Part shown: in pieces, positions 26,836 to 35,407 of the stretch
Layout: the number at the start of each line of letters is the position of its first letter
Position numbering within the stretch: the stretch's first letter is position 1
Source: Salsipaludibacter sp963735045
Lineage (GTDB): Bacteria > Actinomycetota > Nitriliruptoria > Nitriliruptorales > Nitriliruptoraceae
Length of the DNA stretch: 64,000 nt
Assembly (NCBI GenBank): GCA_963735045.1
Contig: CAVTIZ010000003.1
Location: 558,001 to 622,000 of the forward strand
Direction of reading: 5' to 3'
Made by a program: the position numbers and the translations under genes
Notes under the pieces: model-generated
The model's input: only the letters and a program-made list of their open reading frames with translations
Database searches by the model: none
Told to the model about the DNA's origin: nothing

Positions 26836-27258
26836 TCAGTCGGTGAGCAGGGACAGTCGGACGGTCCGGGTGCGGTTGTCGACGTTGGGGTCGACCAGGA
26901 CGATGGACTGCCAGGTCCCCAGCGCCGGCTGACCGTCGACGACCGGCACCACCATCGACGGCGCCACGAACGCCGGGACGACGTGGTCGGCACCGTGCCC
27001 GCGCGACCCGTGTGCGTGGCGCCAGCGATCGTCTCGCGGGAACACCTCGTCGAGCACCGACGACAGGTCGGCCTCGCTGCCGGCCCCCAGTTCGAAGATC
27101 GCGACACCGGCCGTGGCATGCGGCAGGAACACGTCCAGCAGGCCGTCGCCGGACCAGTCCCCGTCGCCGGCGACCCCGGTGAGGAAGTCGCGGACGTGGC
27201 CGGTCAGGTCGGTGAAACGGTCGGCGCCGGTGGTGACGGACAGCGTGGTGGTGCGCAC
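26836..27258 (-). CDS. YjbQ family protein (UPF0047)
   Basis: 140 residues from GTG 27258. The family signature is clear: DVFLPHATAGVAIFELG (His and Thr of the site), HGADHVVPAFVAPSMVVPVVDGQPALGTWQSIVLVDPN. E. coli YjbQ and relatives show weak thiamine-phosphate synthase activity in vitro and their real role is unsettled. It converges on the alpha/beta-hydrolase gene and diverges from the DMT transporter. Confidence 0.88.
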   Translation of the reverse strand: MRTTTLSVTTGADRFTDLTGHVRDFLTGVAGDGDWSGDGLLDVFLPHATAGVAIFELGAGSEADLSSVLDEVFPRDDRWRHAHGSRGHGADHVVPAFVAPSMVVPVVDGQPALGTWQSIVLVDPNVDNRTRTVRLSLLTD

Positions 27259-27413
27259 GGGGTGCTCGATGCTCGAGGGCGGAGGAGGACGGGGACGTCG
27301 GGGCGTGGTGTGGGCGGGGGTGGGACCCTCCGCCACCCCGGTAGGGTGCCTCGGCTCGAGGGTGCCGGTGGTCGGTGCCTGTGGGCACCGGGCGACCGGA
27401 CGGTGGAGGCGGC

Positions 27414-28304
27414 GTGGCGGCACTGCTGGCACTGGCGTCCTCGCTGGCCTGGGGACTCGGGGACTTCCTCGGCGGGCGGGTCGCGGCGCGCGCCCCGGCG
27501 CTGACCGTCACGGTCACCACCCAGGCGGCCGGGCTGGTGCTGGTGCTCGCGCTGGCGCCCGTCGCCGGGGGCGAGGTCTCCACACGTGCCCTGCTGGTGG
27601 GGGCAGCCGCCGGGCTGATCGGAGGGATCGGGCTGGTGACCTACTTCCGCGCGCTGGCGATCGGGCCCATGGGCGTCGTGGCCCCGCTCGCCGGCGCGGT
27701 CGGGGCCATGGTCCCGGTCGGGGTCGGGCTGGCTCGCGGCGAGGAGGTCGGGCCGCTGGCACTGCTCGGGATCCTGCTGGGACTGGCCGCCGTGGTGTTG
27801 GCGACCATCGATCCGCGTCGTGCCGCAGCGCCCGGTGGTCCCGCCACCGACGCCGGACGCCTGGCCCGCGCGCGGTCCTCCCTGGGGTCCGGCTCCGGCG
27901 CGGCGGGTCCGCTCCTCGGCCTCACCGCGGGGCTGCTCTTCGGGGCCTTCTTCGTCCTGCTCGACGCAACGCCCGCCGACTCCGGGCTGTGGCCGCTCGT
28001 CGGGGCGCGTGCGGCGAGCGTGCCGGTGTTGGCACTCGTCGCGGTCACGGCGAGGCGGTCGTGGCCGGCCCGGGCCGACGCCGGTCAGGTGGTCGCGTCG
28101 GGGCTGCTGGACTCGACCGCCAACGCGCTGTTCCTGTTCGCGACCCGGCTCGGGCTGCTGGCGCTGACCGGGTTGCTGTCGTCGCTGTACCCGGTCGTGA
28201 TCGTCCTGTTGGCACGCCAGGTGCTCGGCGAGCGCCTGCATCGGCTGCAGGTCGTCGGGGTGGTGCTGGCCCTGGGGGCCGTCGTGCTGGTGTCGCTGGC
28301 CTGA
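27414..28304 (+). CDS. DMT superfamily transporter (EamA-type)
   Basis: 296 residues from GTG 27414, with GGAGG upstream; an in-frame start at 27375 is less likely. Ten hydrophobic helices are arranged as two EamA repeats: ALLALASSLAWGLGDFLGGR opens the first, and LTAGLLFGAFFVLLDATPADSG opens the second. The C-terminus has the usual SLYPVVIVLLARQVLGERLHRLQ. Such proteins export small metabolites or amino acids; the substrate is unknown. Confidence 0.9.
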   Translation: MAALLALASSLAWGLGDFLGGRVAARAPALTVTVTTQAAGLVLVLALAPVAGGEVSTRALLVGAAAGLIGGIGLVTYFRALAIGPMGVVAPLAGAVGAMVPVGVGLARGEEVGPLALLGILLGLAAVVLATIDPRRAAAPGGPATDAGRLARARSSLGSGSGAAGPLLGLTAGLLFGAFFVLLDATPADSGLWPLVGARAASVPVLALVAVTARRSWPARADAGQVVASGLLDSTANALFLFATRLGLLALTGLLSSLYPVVIVLLARQVLGERLHRLQVVGVVLALGAVVLVSLA

Positions 28305-28334
28305 CGGGTGGCCGCCGGGGGCGACCCGGGGTGG

Positions 28335-29390
28335 CTACAGGGCGAGGACGTCCCGGAGTTCGGCCGGCACGGCGACCTCGACCTGGTCGTAGGTGCAGCT
28401 GTCGGGGTCACGGTCGACCCGCCAGTGCTTGAAGCGGCCGGAGTGGCGCAGGCGGTCGCCGTCGAGTTGTTCGTAGGCGATCTCGGCGACCCGCAACGGG
28501 ACCAGCTCGAAGCTCATGTCCTTGGTGGCGTTCCAGCGGTTGCCCCCGCGCGGGGACTCCTCGCTGTCGGCCCATCGCTGCCACGGGTGCTCGCCGGGAC
28601 CGGGTGTGGGCAGGTCCCCGAGCTCGGCCGCCAGCTCGCGGCGACGGCTCGCGGCGAACGACGAGGCGACCCCGATGTGGTGCAGGTCGCCGTCGTCGTC
28701 GTACAGCCCCAGCAGGAGCGACCCGACCTGGCGATCGTCGTCGGTCGAGGCCTTGTGCCAGCGGAAGCCCGCGACCACGACGTCGGCCGTGCGTTCGTGC
28801 TTGACCTTGGCCAGGGCGCGCTTGCCGGGTTGGTAGGTCCCGTCGATGGGCTTGGCGACCACGCCGTCGAGCCCGGCGCCCTCGAAGCGGTCGAACCAGT
28901 CCTGGGCGACCTCGGGGTCGCGGGTGGCCGGCGTGAGGTGGACCGGCATCGCCCAGGCACACAGCGCCTCGAGCCGGGTGCGACGGTCGACCATCGGCAG
29001 TGATGTCAGGTCCTGGTCGCCCTCCGCCAACAGGTCGAAGGCGATGAAGCGCGCCGGGGTGCGCTCACTGAGCATCGTGACCCGGGACTCCGCGGGATGG
29101 ATGCGCTCGCTGATCGCGTCGAACTGGATGCCGCCGTCGACGGGCACGACCAGCTCGCCGTCGACCACGCACCGGTCCGGCAGGACCTCCTGCAGGGGCG
29201 CGAGCAGCTCGGGGAAGTAGCGCTCCAACTGCTTGCCGTTGCGGGACTGCAGCACCACCTCGTCGCCGTCGCGGAACACCACGCAGCGGAAGCCGTCCCA
29301 CTTCGGTTCGTAGAGGTAGTCGCCCGTCGGCATGCCACGGGTCAGCTTGGCCAGGATCGGGTCCACCGGGAAGGCCACGGGCAGGTCCAT
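28335..29390 (-). CDS. ATP-dependent DNA ligase (LigC/LigD-ligase type)
   Basis: 351 residues from ATG 29390, with AGGAG five bases upstream. The adenylation motif I is EPKWDGFR with Lys30 as the AMP acceptor. Motif III (ARFIAFDLLAEG), motif IV (GLDGVVAKP) and motif V (RALAKVKHERTADVVVAGF) follow, then an OB-fold domain. Length and lack of polymerase or nuclease domains fit the stand-alone LigC class, which joins breaks in a Ku-type repair or backup base-excision pathway. No ku gene is in the window. The C-terminal part SCTYDQVEVAVPAELRDVL is typical of this actinobacterial group. Confidence 0.93.
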   Translation of the reverse strand: MDLPVAFPVDPILAKLTRGMPTGDYLYEPKWDGFRCVVFRDGDEVVLQSRNGKQLERYFPELLAPLQEVLPDRCVVDGELVVPVDGGIQFDAISERIHPAESRVTMLSERTPARFIAFDLLAEGDQDLTSLPMVDRRTRLEALCAWAMPVHLTPATRDPEVAQDWFDRFEGAGLDGVVAKPIDGTYQPGKRALAKVKHERTADVVVAGFRWHKASTDDDRQVGSLLLGLYDDDGDLHHIGVASSFAASRRRELAAELGDLPTPGPGEHPWQRWADSEESPRGGNRWNATKDMSFELVPLRVAEIAYEQLDGDRLRHSGRFKHWRVDRDPDSCTYDQVEVAVPAELRDVLAL

Positions 29391-29433
29391 CGTCACTCCT
29401 GGTCGCTCACCCGGCAGCGGTGGTCGCGGCCGG

Positions 29434-29901
29434 TCACTCCTGGTCGAGGGTGGCGGTCTGCCACGCCCAGATCTGCCCGTCGGCGCGGATCGCCCACCAC
29501 GACTCCTCGCACGGGCCGTCCTCCGGTGGGGTCGGACACCCGATCTCGCAGGCCAGGCGCGGGTCGTCGGTGGGTGGTCGCCACCAGTCGACGAGGTCGG
29601 GCGGGGCCGCATCGTCGTCGGTGGGCACGCAGTCGTCCACCTGCTCGTCCGCCGGGAGGGTGGCGCGGACGACGACCTCGCCGGTCGTCGGTCGGTTGAC
29701 CTTGGCCACGTCGGTGGCCGCTTCCGGCAGCCACTCCGGCACCCAGCCTCGGTCCAGCGCGTCCTGCTGGCGGGCGGTCACCAGGTCGGGCCACGAGGCC
29801 TCGTGGAGGTCCTGGGCGCACCCGACGAGCCCGATGGCCGCCAGCACGACGGCGAGCAGGACCGCGCCGCGACGGCGGCAGTGACGTGGGGGATGCGGCA
29901 C
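29434..29901 (-). CDS. putative lipoprotein, unknown function
   Basis: 155 residues. Basic MPHPPRHCRRR, a hydrophobic core AVLLAVVLAAIGL and a lipobox LVGC (lipidated Cys ~28) mark a membrane-anchored lipoprotein. The rest is acidic and Trp-rich (DDCVP, LACEIGCPTPPEDGPCEESWWAI) with five more cysteines. I recognise no family. It lies 43 bases upstream of the ligase gene on the same strand. Confidence 0.72.
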   Translation of the reverse strand: MPHPPRHCRRRGAVLLAVVLAAIGLVGCAQDLHEASWPDLVTARQQDALDRGWVPEWLPEAATDVAKVNRPTTGEVVVRATLPADEQVDDCVPTDDDAAPPDLVDWWRPPTDDPRLACEIGCPTPPEDGPCEESWWAIRADGQIWAWQTATLDQE

Positions 29902-30140
29902 GAGGGCTCCGGGCGCCGGGCCGAGGACGGTCGTCCGGCCGTGGGGCCGGGCGCCCCGAGGCTATCGCCGGCCCCTGCACGAGCCGGCCACCGAGCACCG
30001 GACACGACACCGTCACCACACGCGCGCTGGGGACCACATGGGCGCGTCAGGCGCGCACCCAGCGCGCGCGAATGAGCAGGATCGTCGGTGTTGGCGGGTC
30101 CGGGTTGCGCCCCGACCCGTCCATCGAAGAAGATGCCGCC

Positions 30141-30266
30141 ATGGAGCACCGCAACGACCAGCCGTCGCCGACCCGGGTCCGCACCCGGGTCGCTCGGCCC
30201 GTCGACGTCTCCGGGGCCGTCGTCGCCCTGCTCGGTGCCCTCCTGCTCCTCCTCCTGCTGCTTTGA
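30141..30266 (+). CDS. leucine-rich leader peptide upstream of leuA
   Basis: A 41-codon ORF ending in ten leucines, the last eight consecutive (CTC CTG CTC CTC CTC CTG CTG CTT) right before TGA. The final CTT is rare in this genome. The first half (MEHRNDQPSPTRVRTRVARP) is hydrophilic. A strong hairpin starts three bases after the stop and leuA begins 141 bases on. This is how classical leu attenuator leaders look: with scarce Leu-tRNA the ribosome stalls on the Leu run and changes the folding downstream. Alternatively it is a tiny single-helix membrane protein. GAAGAAG before the ATG is only a modest binding site. Confidence 0.6.
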   Translation: MEHRNDQPSPTRVRTRVARPVDVSGAVVALLGALLLLLLLL

Positions 30267-30268
30267 CG

Positions 30269-30307
30269 CCGCGGCGCTGTCCCGTCCCGACATGACAGCG
30301 ACCGCGG
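30269..30307 (+). promoter_or_regulatory. attenuator-type hairpin between leader peptide and leuA
   Basis: CCGCGGCGCTGTC (30269-30281) pairs with GACAGCGACCGCGG (30294-30307) with one bulged base and a 12-base loop. A ribosome stalled on the Leu codons would cover the left arm. A second smaller hairpin (CCCGG with CCGGG around 30370-30391) lies close to the leuA binding site. No T-run follows, so control could be at translation or by Rho rather than intrinsic termination. Confidence 0.55.
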
Positions 30308-30407
30308 AGCGCACCACCGGGAATCGCCTCCCACCACCAGGCCGGCCCCCACTGGCGCGTCGGCAGCAGACCCGGGCCCCGTCGTCCGGGAGACAAGGAC
30401 AGCCCTG

Positions 30408-32048
30408 ATGGGTGCACCCATCGACCACGTCGCCTCCGATGCCCTCGGCGCCGACATCACCATCTTCGACACCACCCTGCGGGACGGCGAGCAGTCGCCC
30501 GGCATCTCGTTGGACGCCCGCGAGAAGGTGGAGATCGCCGAACAGCTCGCACGCCTGAACGTCGACGTCATCGAGGCCGGCTTCTCGGCCGCGTCGCCCG
30601 GTGACTTCGACGCCGTCAAGGCCGTGGCCGAGGTCGTGGGCAACGCGAGCCGCGAGCCCGAGTCCGACGTCGAGCAGCGACGCGAGCCACCGGTCATCGC
30701 CGCGCTGGCGCGGGCCATGGAGTCCGACATCGAGGCGGCGGCGAAGTCGCTCGCCCCGGCCCGCAACCACCGGATCCACACCTTCCTGTCGACCTCCGAC
30801 ATCCATCGCAAGTACATGCTCAAGGCCACCAACGACGAGATCCTCGACCAGGCCACCCGGGCCGTCGAGCTGGCCCGCAGCTACACCGACGACGTCGAGT
30901 TCTCCCCCCAGGACGCCACGCGCACCGACTTCGAGTTCCTCGTCGACATCGTGTCGGCCGCGGTCGAGGCCGGCGCGACCACGGTCAACATCCCCGACAC
31001 CGTCGGCTACGCCCTGCCACACGACTTCGGCAGCTGGATCCGCCAGCTCCACGAGCGCATCCCCGCCATCGAGGCCAACGGGGTGGTCGTGTCGGTGCAC
31101 TGCCACAACGACCTCGGTCTGGCCGTGGCCAACTCCCTGGAGGCCGTCCGCAACGGCGCGCGCCAGGTCGAGGTGGCGGTCAACGGGATCGGCGAGCGCG
31201 CCGGCAACTGCTCGTTGGAGGAGGTGGTGATGGCGATCCGCACGCGCAAGGACCTGCTCGGGGCGGACCACGGCGTGCACACCCCCGAGCTGACGCGCAC
31301 GTCCCGGATGGTGTCGTCGCTGACCGGCTACGGGGTGCAGAAGAACAAGGCCGTCGTGGGCGAGAACGCCTTCGCCCACGAGTCGGGCATCCACCAGCAC
31401 GGGGTCCTGGCCGACCGCCTCACCTACGAGATCATGCGCTCCGAGGACGTCGGCGTCGACGGCTCCCAGATCGTGCTCGGCAAGCACTCCGGGCGCCACG
31501 CCTTCCGCAAGGCCGTCGACGAACTCGGCTTCGACGTGTCCGACGCGCAGTTCCAGGCCGCGTTCACCCGGTTCAAGGACGTCGCCGACGCCAAGGGTGG
31601 CCTGGTCGACACCAGCGAGGTCCGGGCGATCGTCATGTCCGAGACCACCACGGCCGCCCCCGACGACGCGTTGGTGCTGGAGTCCTTCGAGGTGACGACC
31701 GGCAGTGGTCGTGCCCCCGAGGCATCGGTGTCGGTCCGGATGGGCGACACCGGCGAGGTCGTGCACGGCACCGGCACGGGTGACGGACCGGTCAACGCGG
31801 CCTGCGAGGCCGTACGGGCCGCCGTGGGCATCGAGGGGGTCAACCTCACCGGGTTCACCGTCGCCGCCGTCGGGTCCGGCATCGAGGCGGTGGGCGAGGT
31901 CGCCGTGACCGTCGAGGTCTCCGGCGGTGGCCGCTTCACCGGTCGGGCCGCCACCACCGACATCGTCGGCGCCAGCGTCCAGGCCTACGTCGACGCGCTC
32001 AACCGCTCGCAACGGATCACCCAGCGCACCGAGGAGTTCCGCCCATGA
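30408..32048 (+). CDS. leuA: 2-isopropylmalate synthase
   Basis: First committed step of leucine synthesis: acetyl-CoA plus 3-methyl-2-oxobutanoate give 2-isopropylmalate. 546 residues, full length for the bacterial class with a regulatory domain. The start of the TIM barrel is IFDTTLRDGEQSPG (residues ~20-32), metal ligands lie in VHCHNDLG, and GERAGNCSLEEV and HESGIHQHGV follow. The last ~130 residues are the LeuA dimer regulatory domain that binds leucine (feedback inhibition). AAGGA is eight bases before the ATG. It overlaps the next ORF by four bases (ATGA). Confidence 0.97.
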   Translation: MGAPIDHVASDALGADITIFDTTLRDGEQSPGISLDAREKVEIAEQLARLNVDVIEAGFSAASPGDFDAVKAVAEVVGNASREPESDVEQRREPPVIAALARAMESDIEAAAKSLAPARNHRIHTFLSTSDIHRKYMLKATNDEILDQATRAVELARSYTDDVEFSPQDATRTDFEFLVDIVSAAVEAGATTVNIPDTVGYALPHDFGSWIRQLHERIPAIEANGVVVSVHCHNDLGLAVANSLEAVRNGARQVEVAVNGIGERAGNCSLEEVVMAIRTRKDLLGADHGVHTPELTRTSRMVSSLTGYGVQKNKAVVGENAFAHESGIHQHGVLADRLTYEIMRSEDVGVDGSQIVLGKHSGRHAFRKAVDELGFDVSDAQFQAAFTRFKDVADAKGGLVDTSEVRAIVMSETTTAAPDDALVLESFEVTTGSGRAPEASVSVRMGDTGEVVHGTGTGDGPVNAACEAVRAAVGIEGVNLTGFTVAAVGSGIEAVGEVAVTVEVSGGGRFTGRAATTDIVGASVQAYVDALNRSQRITQRTEEFRP

Positions 32049-32260
32049 CCGCCAACCCACCCGCCCGCGCCGGCGCCTCGGGCGTCGACCGCATCACGGT
32101 CAACCTGCCCCCGGACCAGACCCCGGAGGAGGAGGAGGCGCTGGTCGCCGCCGTCGTGGCGGCCTACGAGGACAGCCACGGCCACCGCGACGTCCAGGTC
32201 GAGGTCGACCACCCGGAGGAGGTCGACTTCCGCGCCGTGTCGTCACGAATGTTCCGCTGA
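32045..32260 (+). CDS. small protein translationally coupled to leuA, unknown
   Basis: 71 residues; its ATG overlaps the leuA stop (ATGA). After a flexible N-terminus comes VDRITVNLPPDQTPEEEEALVAAVVAAYED, which predicts one strand and one amphipathic helix, then RDVQVEVDHPEEVDFRAVSSRMFR. No family is recognised. Coupling implies production with LeuA and so perhaps a binding partner. A perfect hairpin ends the transcript 33 bases on. Confidence 0.6.
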   Translation: MTANPPARAGASGVDRITVNLPPDQTPEEEEALVAAVVAAYEDSHGHRDVQVEVDHPEEVDFRAVSSRMFR

Positions 32261-32292
32261 CACGAGCGGCACCCGACCCCGTCACGGACACC

Positions 32293-32329
32293 GGCGAGGG
32301 CCGCAGCCGAATCGGCTGCGGCCCTCGCC
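32293..32329. terminator. bidirectional terminator, perfect 18-bp inverted repeat
   Basis: GGCGAGGGCCGCAGCCGA and its exact reverse complement flank a single A (32311). It sits between the convergent leuA unit and the protease gene. No T-run follows, as is common in GC-rich actinobacteria. Confidence 0.75.
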
Positions 32330-32348
32330 ATGGGCACGTCCCCCCGTG

Positions 32349-33728
32349 TCACTGGATCTCGAACACGATCGCCGGGAACCACGTCTTGAGACGTGGCAGG
32401 GTCGTGAACCAGGAGCTGTTGCCCCCGTTGCTGCCGTTGCACCCGATGTTCGAGCTGCTGTGCACGCCGTAGCCCCAGCGCGTGCCCCCGACCAGCCAGT
32501 ACCAGCCACCGCCGCTGTCGCCACCGCAGGCGTCGACGCCGTCGACGCGGGTCTTGCCGCCCGCCGCCGGGTCGGCGTTGGACCCGACCACGCCGCAGCG
32601 GTTGCCGGCCGCGTCCGTGTCGGTGTAGTTCGCGGCCAGGCACACGGTGTCCCCGACCCAGATCCAGCTCTGCGTCGGCGCCACGGCGTCCATGTCGACG
32701 CGCCGGTCGACGGCGTTCTGCATCCAGATGTCCCCGCCGGGCTGCCAGGTGTAGGGCCACCAGGTGGCGCGGACGGCGCCGACGTCCAGGTCGCCGGCGT
32801 TGGCCGAGAAGGCCATGGTGCCGATCGTCCAGGAACCGGTGCCCCAGGTCACGCCGTTGCCGTTGGAGCAGTGGCCGGCCGTGAACACGTAGCGGAAGTT
32901 GGTCGCGGTCGACCGACCGGTGACCCCGGTCGAACACCACGGCGTGCCCACCGAGCCGCGCCACATGACCGATCCGGCACGCACCGAGTCGTTGCAGTCG
33001 GCGCGGTCGTTGCAGGCGTCCAGTTCGACGTCGGTGGTTGCCGCCTCGACCCGCACGCCGGTCTCGGCGCCGACCGCGGCCAGCGCCCGGACCTTCGAGC
33101 GGGACACCTGGGCGACGACCTCGTTGGTCCGGACGTCGATGCCGACACGACCGGCCGCGGCGGTGCCCAGCGCCGTGCGGTCGCTGCGGAGCCTGGTCGC
33201 CGCGGCGTCGAGGTCGTCGAAGGAGCGCTCGACGCGGTGCACGCGGACCTTCTGGCCGACCTCGGTGGCCCACGCGTCGACGTCACCACCCAGCGCGTCA
33301 CTGGTCACGGCGACATGCAGCACGTTGGTGGGTGGGTCGAACCAGGCCCCACCGAAGTTGGCCTGCCGCTTGGCAAGCACCGCGTCGTACAGGTCCTTGC
33401 GCGTCTGTTGGCCGCGGGCGGCCGCCTCGGCAGCACCGAGGTCGATCCCCGGGTAGGCCCGCTGGTAGGCGTCGACCGCCTCCTTGATGCCCTCGCTGCC
33501 CACCTGGGTGCCGTCATGGACGCCCTTGGCCTCGGGCCCCGTGGTCGTGCGTGGTGCCTGGCGGTTCGTCGTCGCCGGCGCGTCCGGTGTGGCCGTCTTG
33601 TCGCGTCCGGCCTGCACGTCGACCGGGTGGTTGTCGTTCGGCGCCGCGGTTGCGGCGACCGTGCTCGTGGTCAGCAGCGCGATGGCCAACCCGCCAGCGC
33701 GCAGTGCTCGTGTCCAGTGCCCCATCAT
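32349..33728 (-). CDS. secreted trypsin-like serine protease (S1, streptogrisin-like) with prodomain
   Basis: 459 residues from ATG 33728 (AGGGGAA upstream). The signal peptide is ALRAGGLAIALLTTSTVAATAA. A propeptide of ~210 residues follows (SEGIKEAVDAYQRAYPGIDLG, then VGIDVRTNEVVAQVSRSKV). The catalytic domain has His in YVFTAGHCSNG, Asp in GDLDVGAVRA and Ser in ACGGDSGGGWYW. Disulfide cysteines are present around each. This is the layout of alpha-lytic/streptogrisin-type proteases that need their prodomain for folding. Substrate preference is not clear from sequence. An 8-bp hairpin lies in its 5' leader. Confidence 0.92.
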   Translation of the reverse strand: MMGHWTRALRAGGLAIALLTTSTVAATAAPNDNHPVDVQAGRDKTATPDAPATTNRQAPRTTTGPEAKGVHDGTQVGSEGIKEAVDAYQRAYPGIDLGAAEAAARGQQTRKDLYDAVLAKRQANFGGAWFDPPTNVLHVAVTSDALGGDVDAWATEVGQKVRVHRVERSFDDLDAAATRLRSDRTALGTAAAGRVGIDVRTNEVVAQVSRSKVRALAAVGAETGVRVEAATTDVELDACNDRADCNDSVRAGSVMWRGSVGTPWCSTGVTGRSTATNFRYVFTAGHCSNGNGVTWGTGSWTIGTMAFSANAGDLDVGAVRATWWPYTWQPGGDIWMQNAVDRRVDMDAVAPTQSWIWVGDTVCLAANYTDTDAAGNRCGVVGSNADPAAGGKTRVDGVDACGGDSGGGWYWLVGGTRWGYGVHSSSNIGCNGSNGGNSSWFTTLPRLKTWFPAIVFEIQ

Positions 33729-33752
33729 GGTCGTTTCCCCTCGACATGGTGT

Positions 33753-33772
33753 CGCGACGCTCGTGCGTCGCG
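33753..33772. promoter_or_regulatory. 8-bp perfect hairpin in the protease/leuC divergent region
   Basis: CGCGACGC (33753-33760), loop TCGT and GCGTCGCG (33765-33772). It lies 25 bases upstream of the protease start and would form in its leader mRNA, or could be an operator. Function unproven. Confidence 0.4.
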
Positions 33773-33909
33773 CTGTTCAGGAGCCCGCCGCCGGGACGTC
33801 GATACACGGGCCGTGCGAACCCGCTCCCACGGCCGACGGCGACGTAAGGGTTGAAACGGGGAACGACCTTCAGGTTGACTGGGCCCATCGCCGACCGGAG
33901 GGCCCCGCC

Positions 33910-35355
33910 GTGGCCGATGCCCCACGCACGATCATCGACAAGATCTACGACGCCCACCTCGTGGGTGGCGCCGAGGCCGACGCCGGTGGGGACCCGAACC
34001 TGCTGTACGTGGACCTCCACCTCGTCCACGAGGTCACCTCGCCCCAGGCGTTCGAGTCGCTGCGCCTGGCCGGGCGCGAGGTCCGCCGTCCCGACCTCAC
34101 GTTGGCGACGATGGACCACAACGTCCCGACCGACCCCGACCAGGCGTCGGGCGCGCTGCCGCTGGCCGACGAGATGTCGGAGCGTCAGATGGACGCACTG
34201 ACGACCAACTGCGACGACTTCGGGATCACGCTGTTCCCCATGGGGTCGCGCAACCAGGGCATCGTCCACATCATCGGGCCCGAGTTGGGCGCGACCCAGC
34301 CGGGCATGGTGATCGTGTGCGGTGACTCCCACACCGCCACGCACGGGGCCTTCGGGGCACTGGCCTTCGGCATCGGGACCTCGGAGGTCGAACACGTCCT
34401 GGCCAGCCAGACCCTGCCGCAGCGACGTCCCCGCACGATGGCGGTCGAGGTGTCGGGGACCCTGCCGGTCGGCACCACGGCCAAGGACCTGATCCTGCAC
34501 GTGCTCAATCGTCTGGGCGTCGCCGGCGGCACGGGCCACGTCATCGAGTACCGCGGCGAGGCCATCCGCGACCTCACGATGGAGGAGCGGATGACGGTGT
34601 GCAACATGACCATCGAGGGTGGCGCCCGGGCCGGGCTCATCGCCCCCGACGAGACGACCTTCGCGTTCCTCGAGGACCGACCATACGCCCCCAGGGGGGA
34701 CGACTGGGACACCGCGCTGGCCTCGTGGCGCGCCCTGGGCACCGATGACGGGGCCACCTTCGACGAGGTCCTGGAGATCGACGCCGCCGACGTCGCGCCC
34801 TACGTCACGTGGGGCACGACCCCCGACCAGTCCATCCCGGTGACCGGCACGGTGCCGACGCCCGACGACGCCGACGACGAGGGACGCGCCAGGCAGTACG
34901 AGCGTGCGCTGGCCTACATGGGCCTCGACGGTGGCGAGGCGATCACCGACGTCACCATCGACAAGGTCTTCATCGGCTCGTGCACCAACGGGCGCCTGTC
35001 GGACCTGCGGGCCGCCGCCGACGTGGTCCGGGGCAACCTGATCGCCGACGGCGTGTCGGCCATGGTCGTGCCGGGGTCGGGCCTGGTGAAGGAGGCCGCC
35101 GAGGCCGAGGGGCTCGACCAGGTCTTCACCGAGGCCGGCTTCGAGTGGCGGGCGCCGGGGTGTTCGATGTGCCTGGGCATGAACCCGGACCAACTCGCCC
35201 CCGAGGAGCGGTGCGCGTCGACCTCCAACCGCAACTTCGAGGGTCGCCAGGGCTTCAAGGGCCGCACCCACCTGGTCAGCCCCGCCATGGCCGCTGCCGC
35301 CGCGATCACGGGTCGCTTCGTCGACGTCCGAACGCTCGACGACGCCACTGCCTGA
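33910..35355 (+). CDS. leuC: 3-isopropylmalate dehydratase large subunit
   Basis: Isomerises 2- to 3-isopropylmalate together with LeuD. 481 residues from GTG 33910; GGAGGG lies seven bases upstream, while the open frame extends far upstream without coding character. Aconitase-type [4Fe-4S] ligands appear as IGSCTNGR and GCSMCLGMN. Other signatures are TLATMDHNVPTD, VCGDSHTATHGAFGALAFGIGTSEVEHVLASQ and NRNFEGRQG. leuD follows after 52 bases. Confidence 0.97.
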   Translation: MADAPRTIIDKIYDAHLVGGAEADAGGDPNLLYVDLHLVHEVTSPQAFESLRLAGREVRRPDLTLATMDHNVPTDPDQASGALPLADEMSERQMDALTTNCDDFGITLFPMGSRNQGIVHIIGPELGATQPGMVIVCGDSHTATHGAFGALAFGIGTSEVEHVLASQTLPQRRPRTMAVEVSGTLPVGTTAKDLILHVLNRLGVAGGTGHVIEYRGEAIRDLTMEERMTVCNMTIEGGARAGLIAPDETTFAFLEDRPYAPRGDDWDTALASWRALGTDDGATFDEVLEIDAADVAPYVTWGTTPDQSIPVTGTVPTPDDADDEGRARQYERALAYMGLDGGEAITDVTIDKVFIGSCTNGRLSDLRAAADVVRGNLIADGVSAMVVPGSGLVKEAAEAEGLDQVFTEAGFEWRAPGCSMCLGMNPDQLAPEERCASTSNRNFEGRQGFKGRTHLVSPAMAAAAAITGRFVDVRTLDDATA

Positions 35356-35395
35356 CCACCCCGCCCGACCACCCCGCCCGACCACTCACGACCAC
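35356..35395. repeat. short tandem repeat between leuC and leuD
   Basis: The 13-base unit GACCACCCCGCCC occurs twice directly after the leuC stop, followed by partial copies (GACCACTCAC, GACCACGG). It reads as local slippage in the leader of leuD. Confidence 0.6.
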
Positions 35396-35407
35396 GGAGC
35401 AACGACC

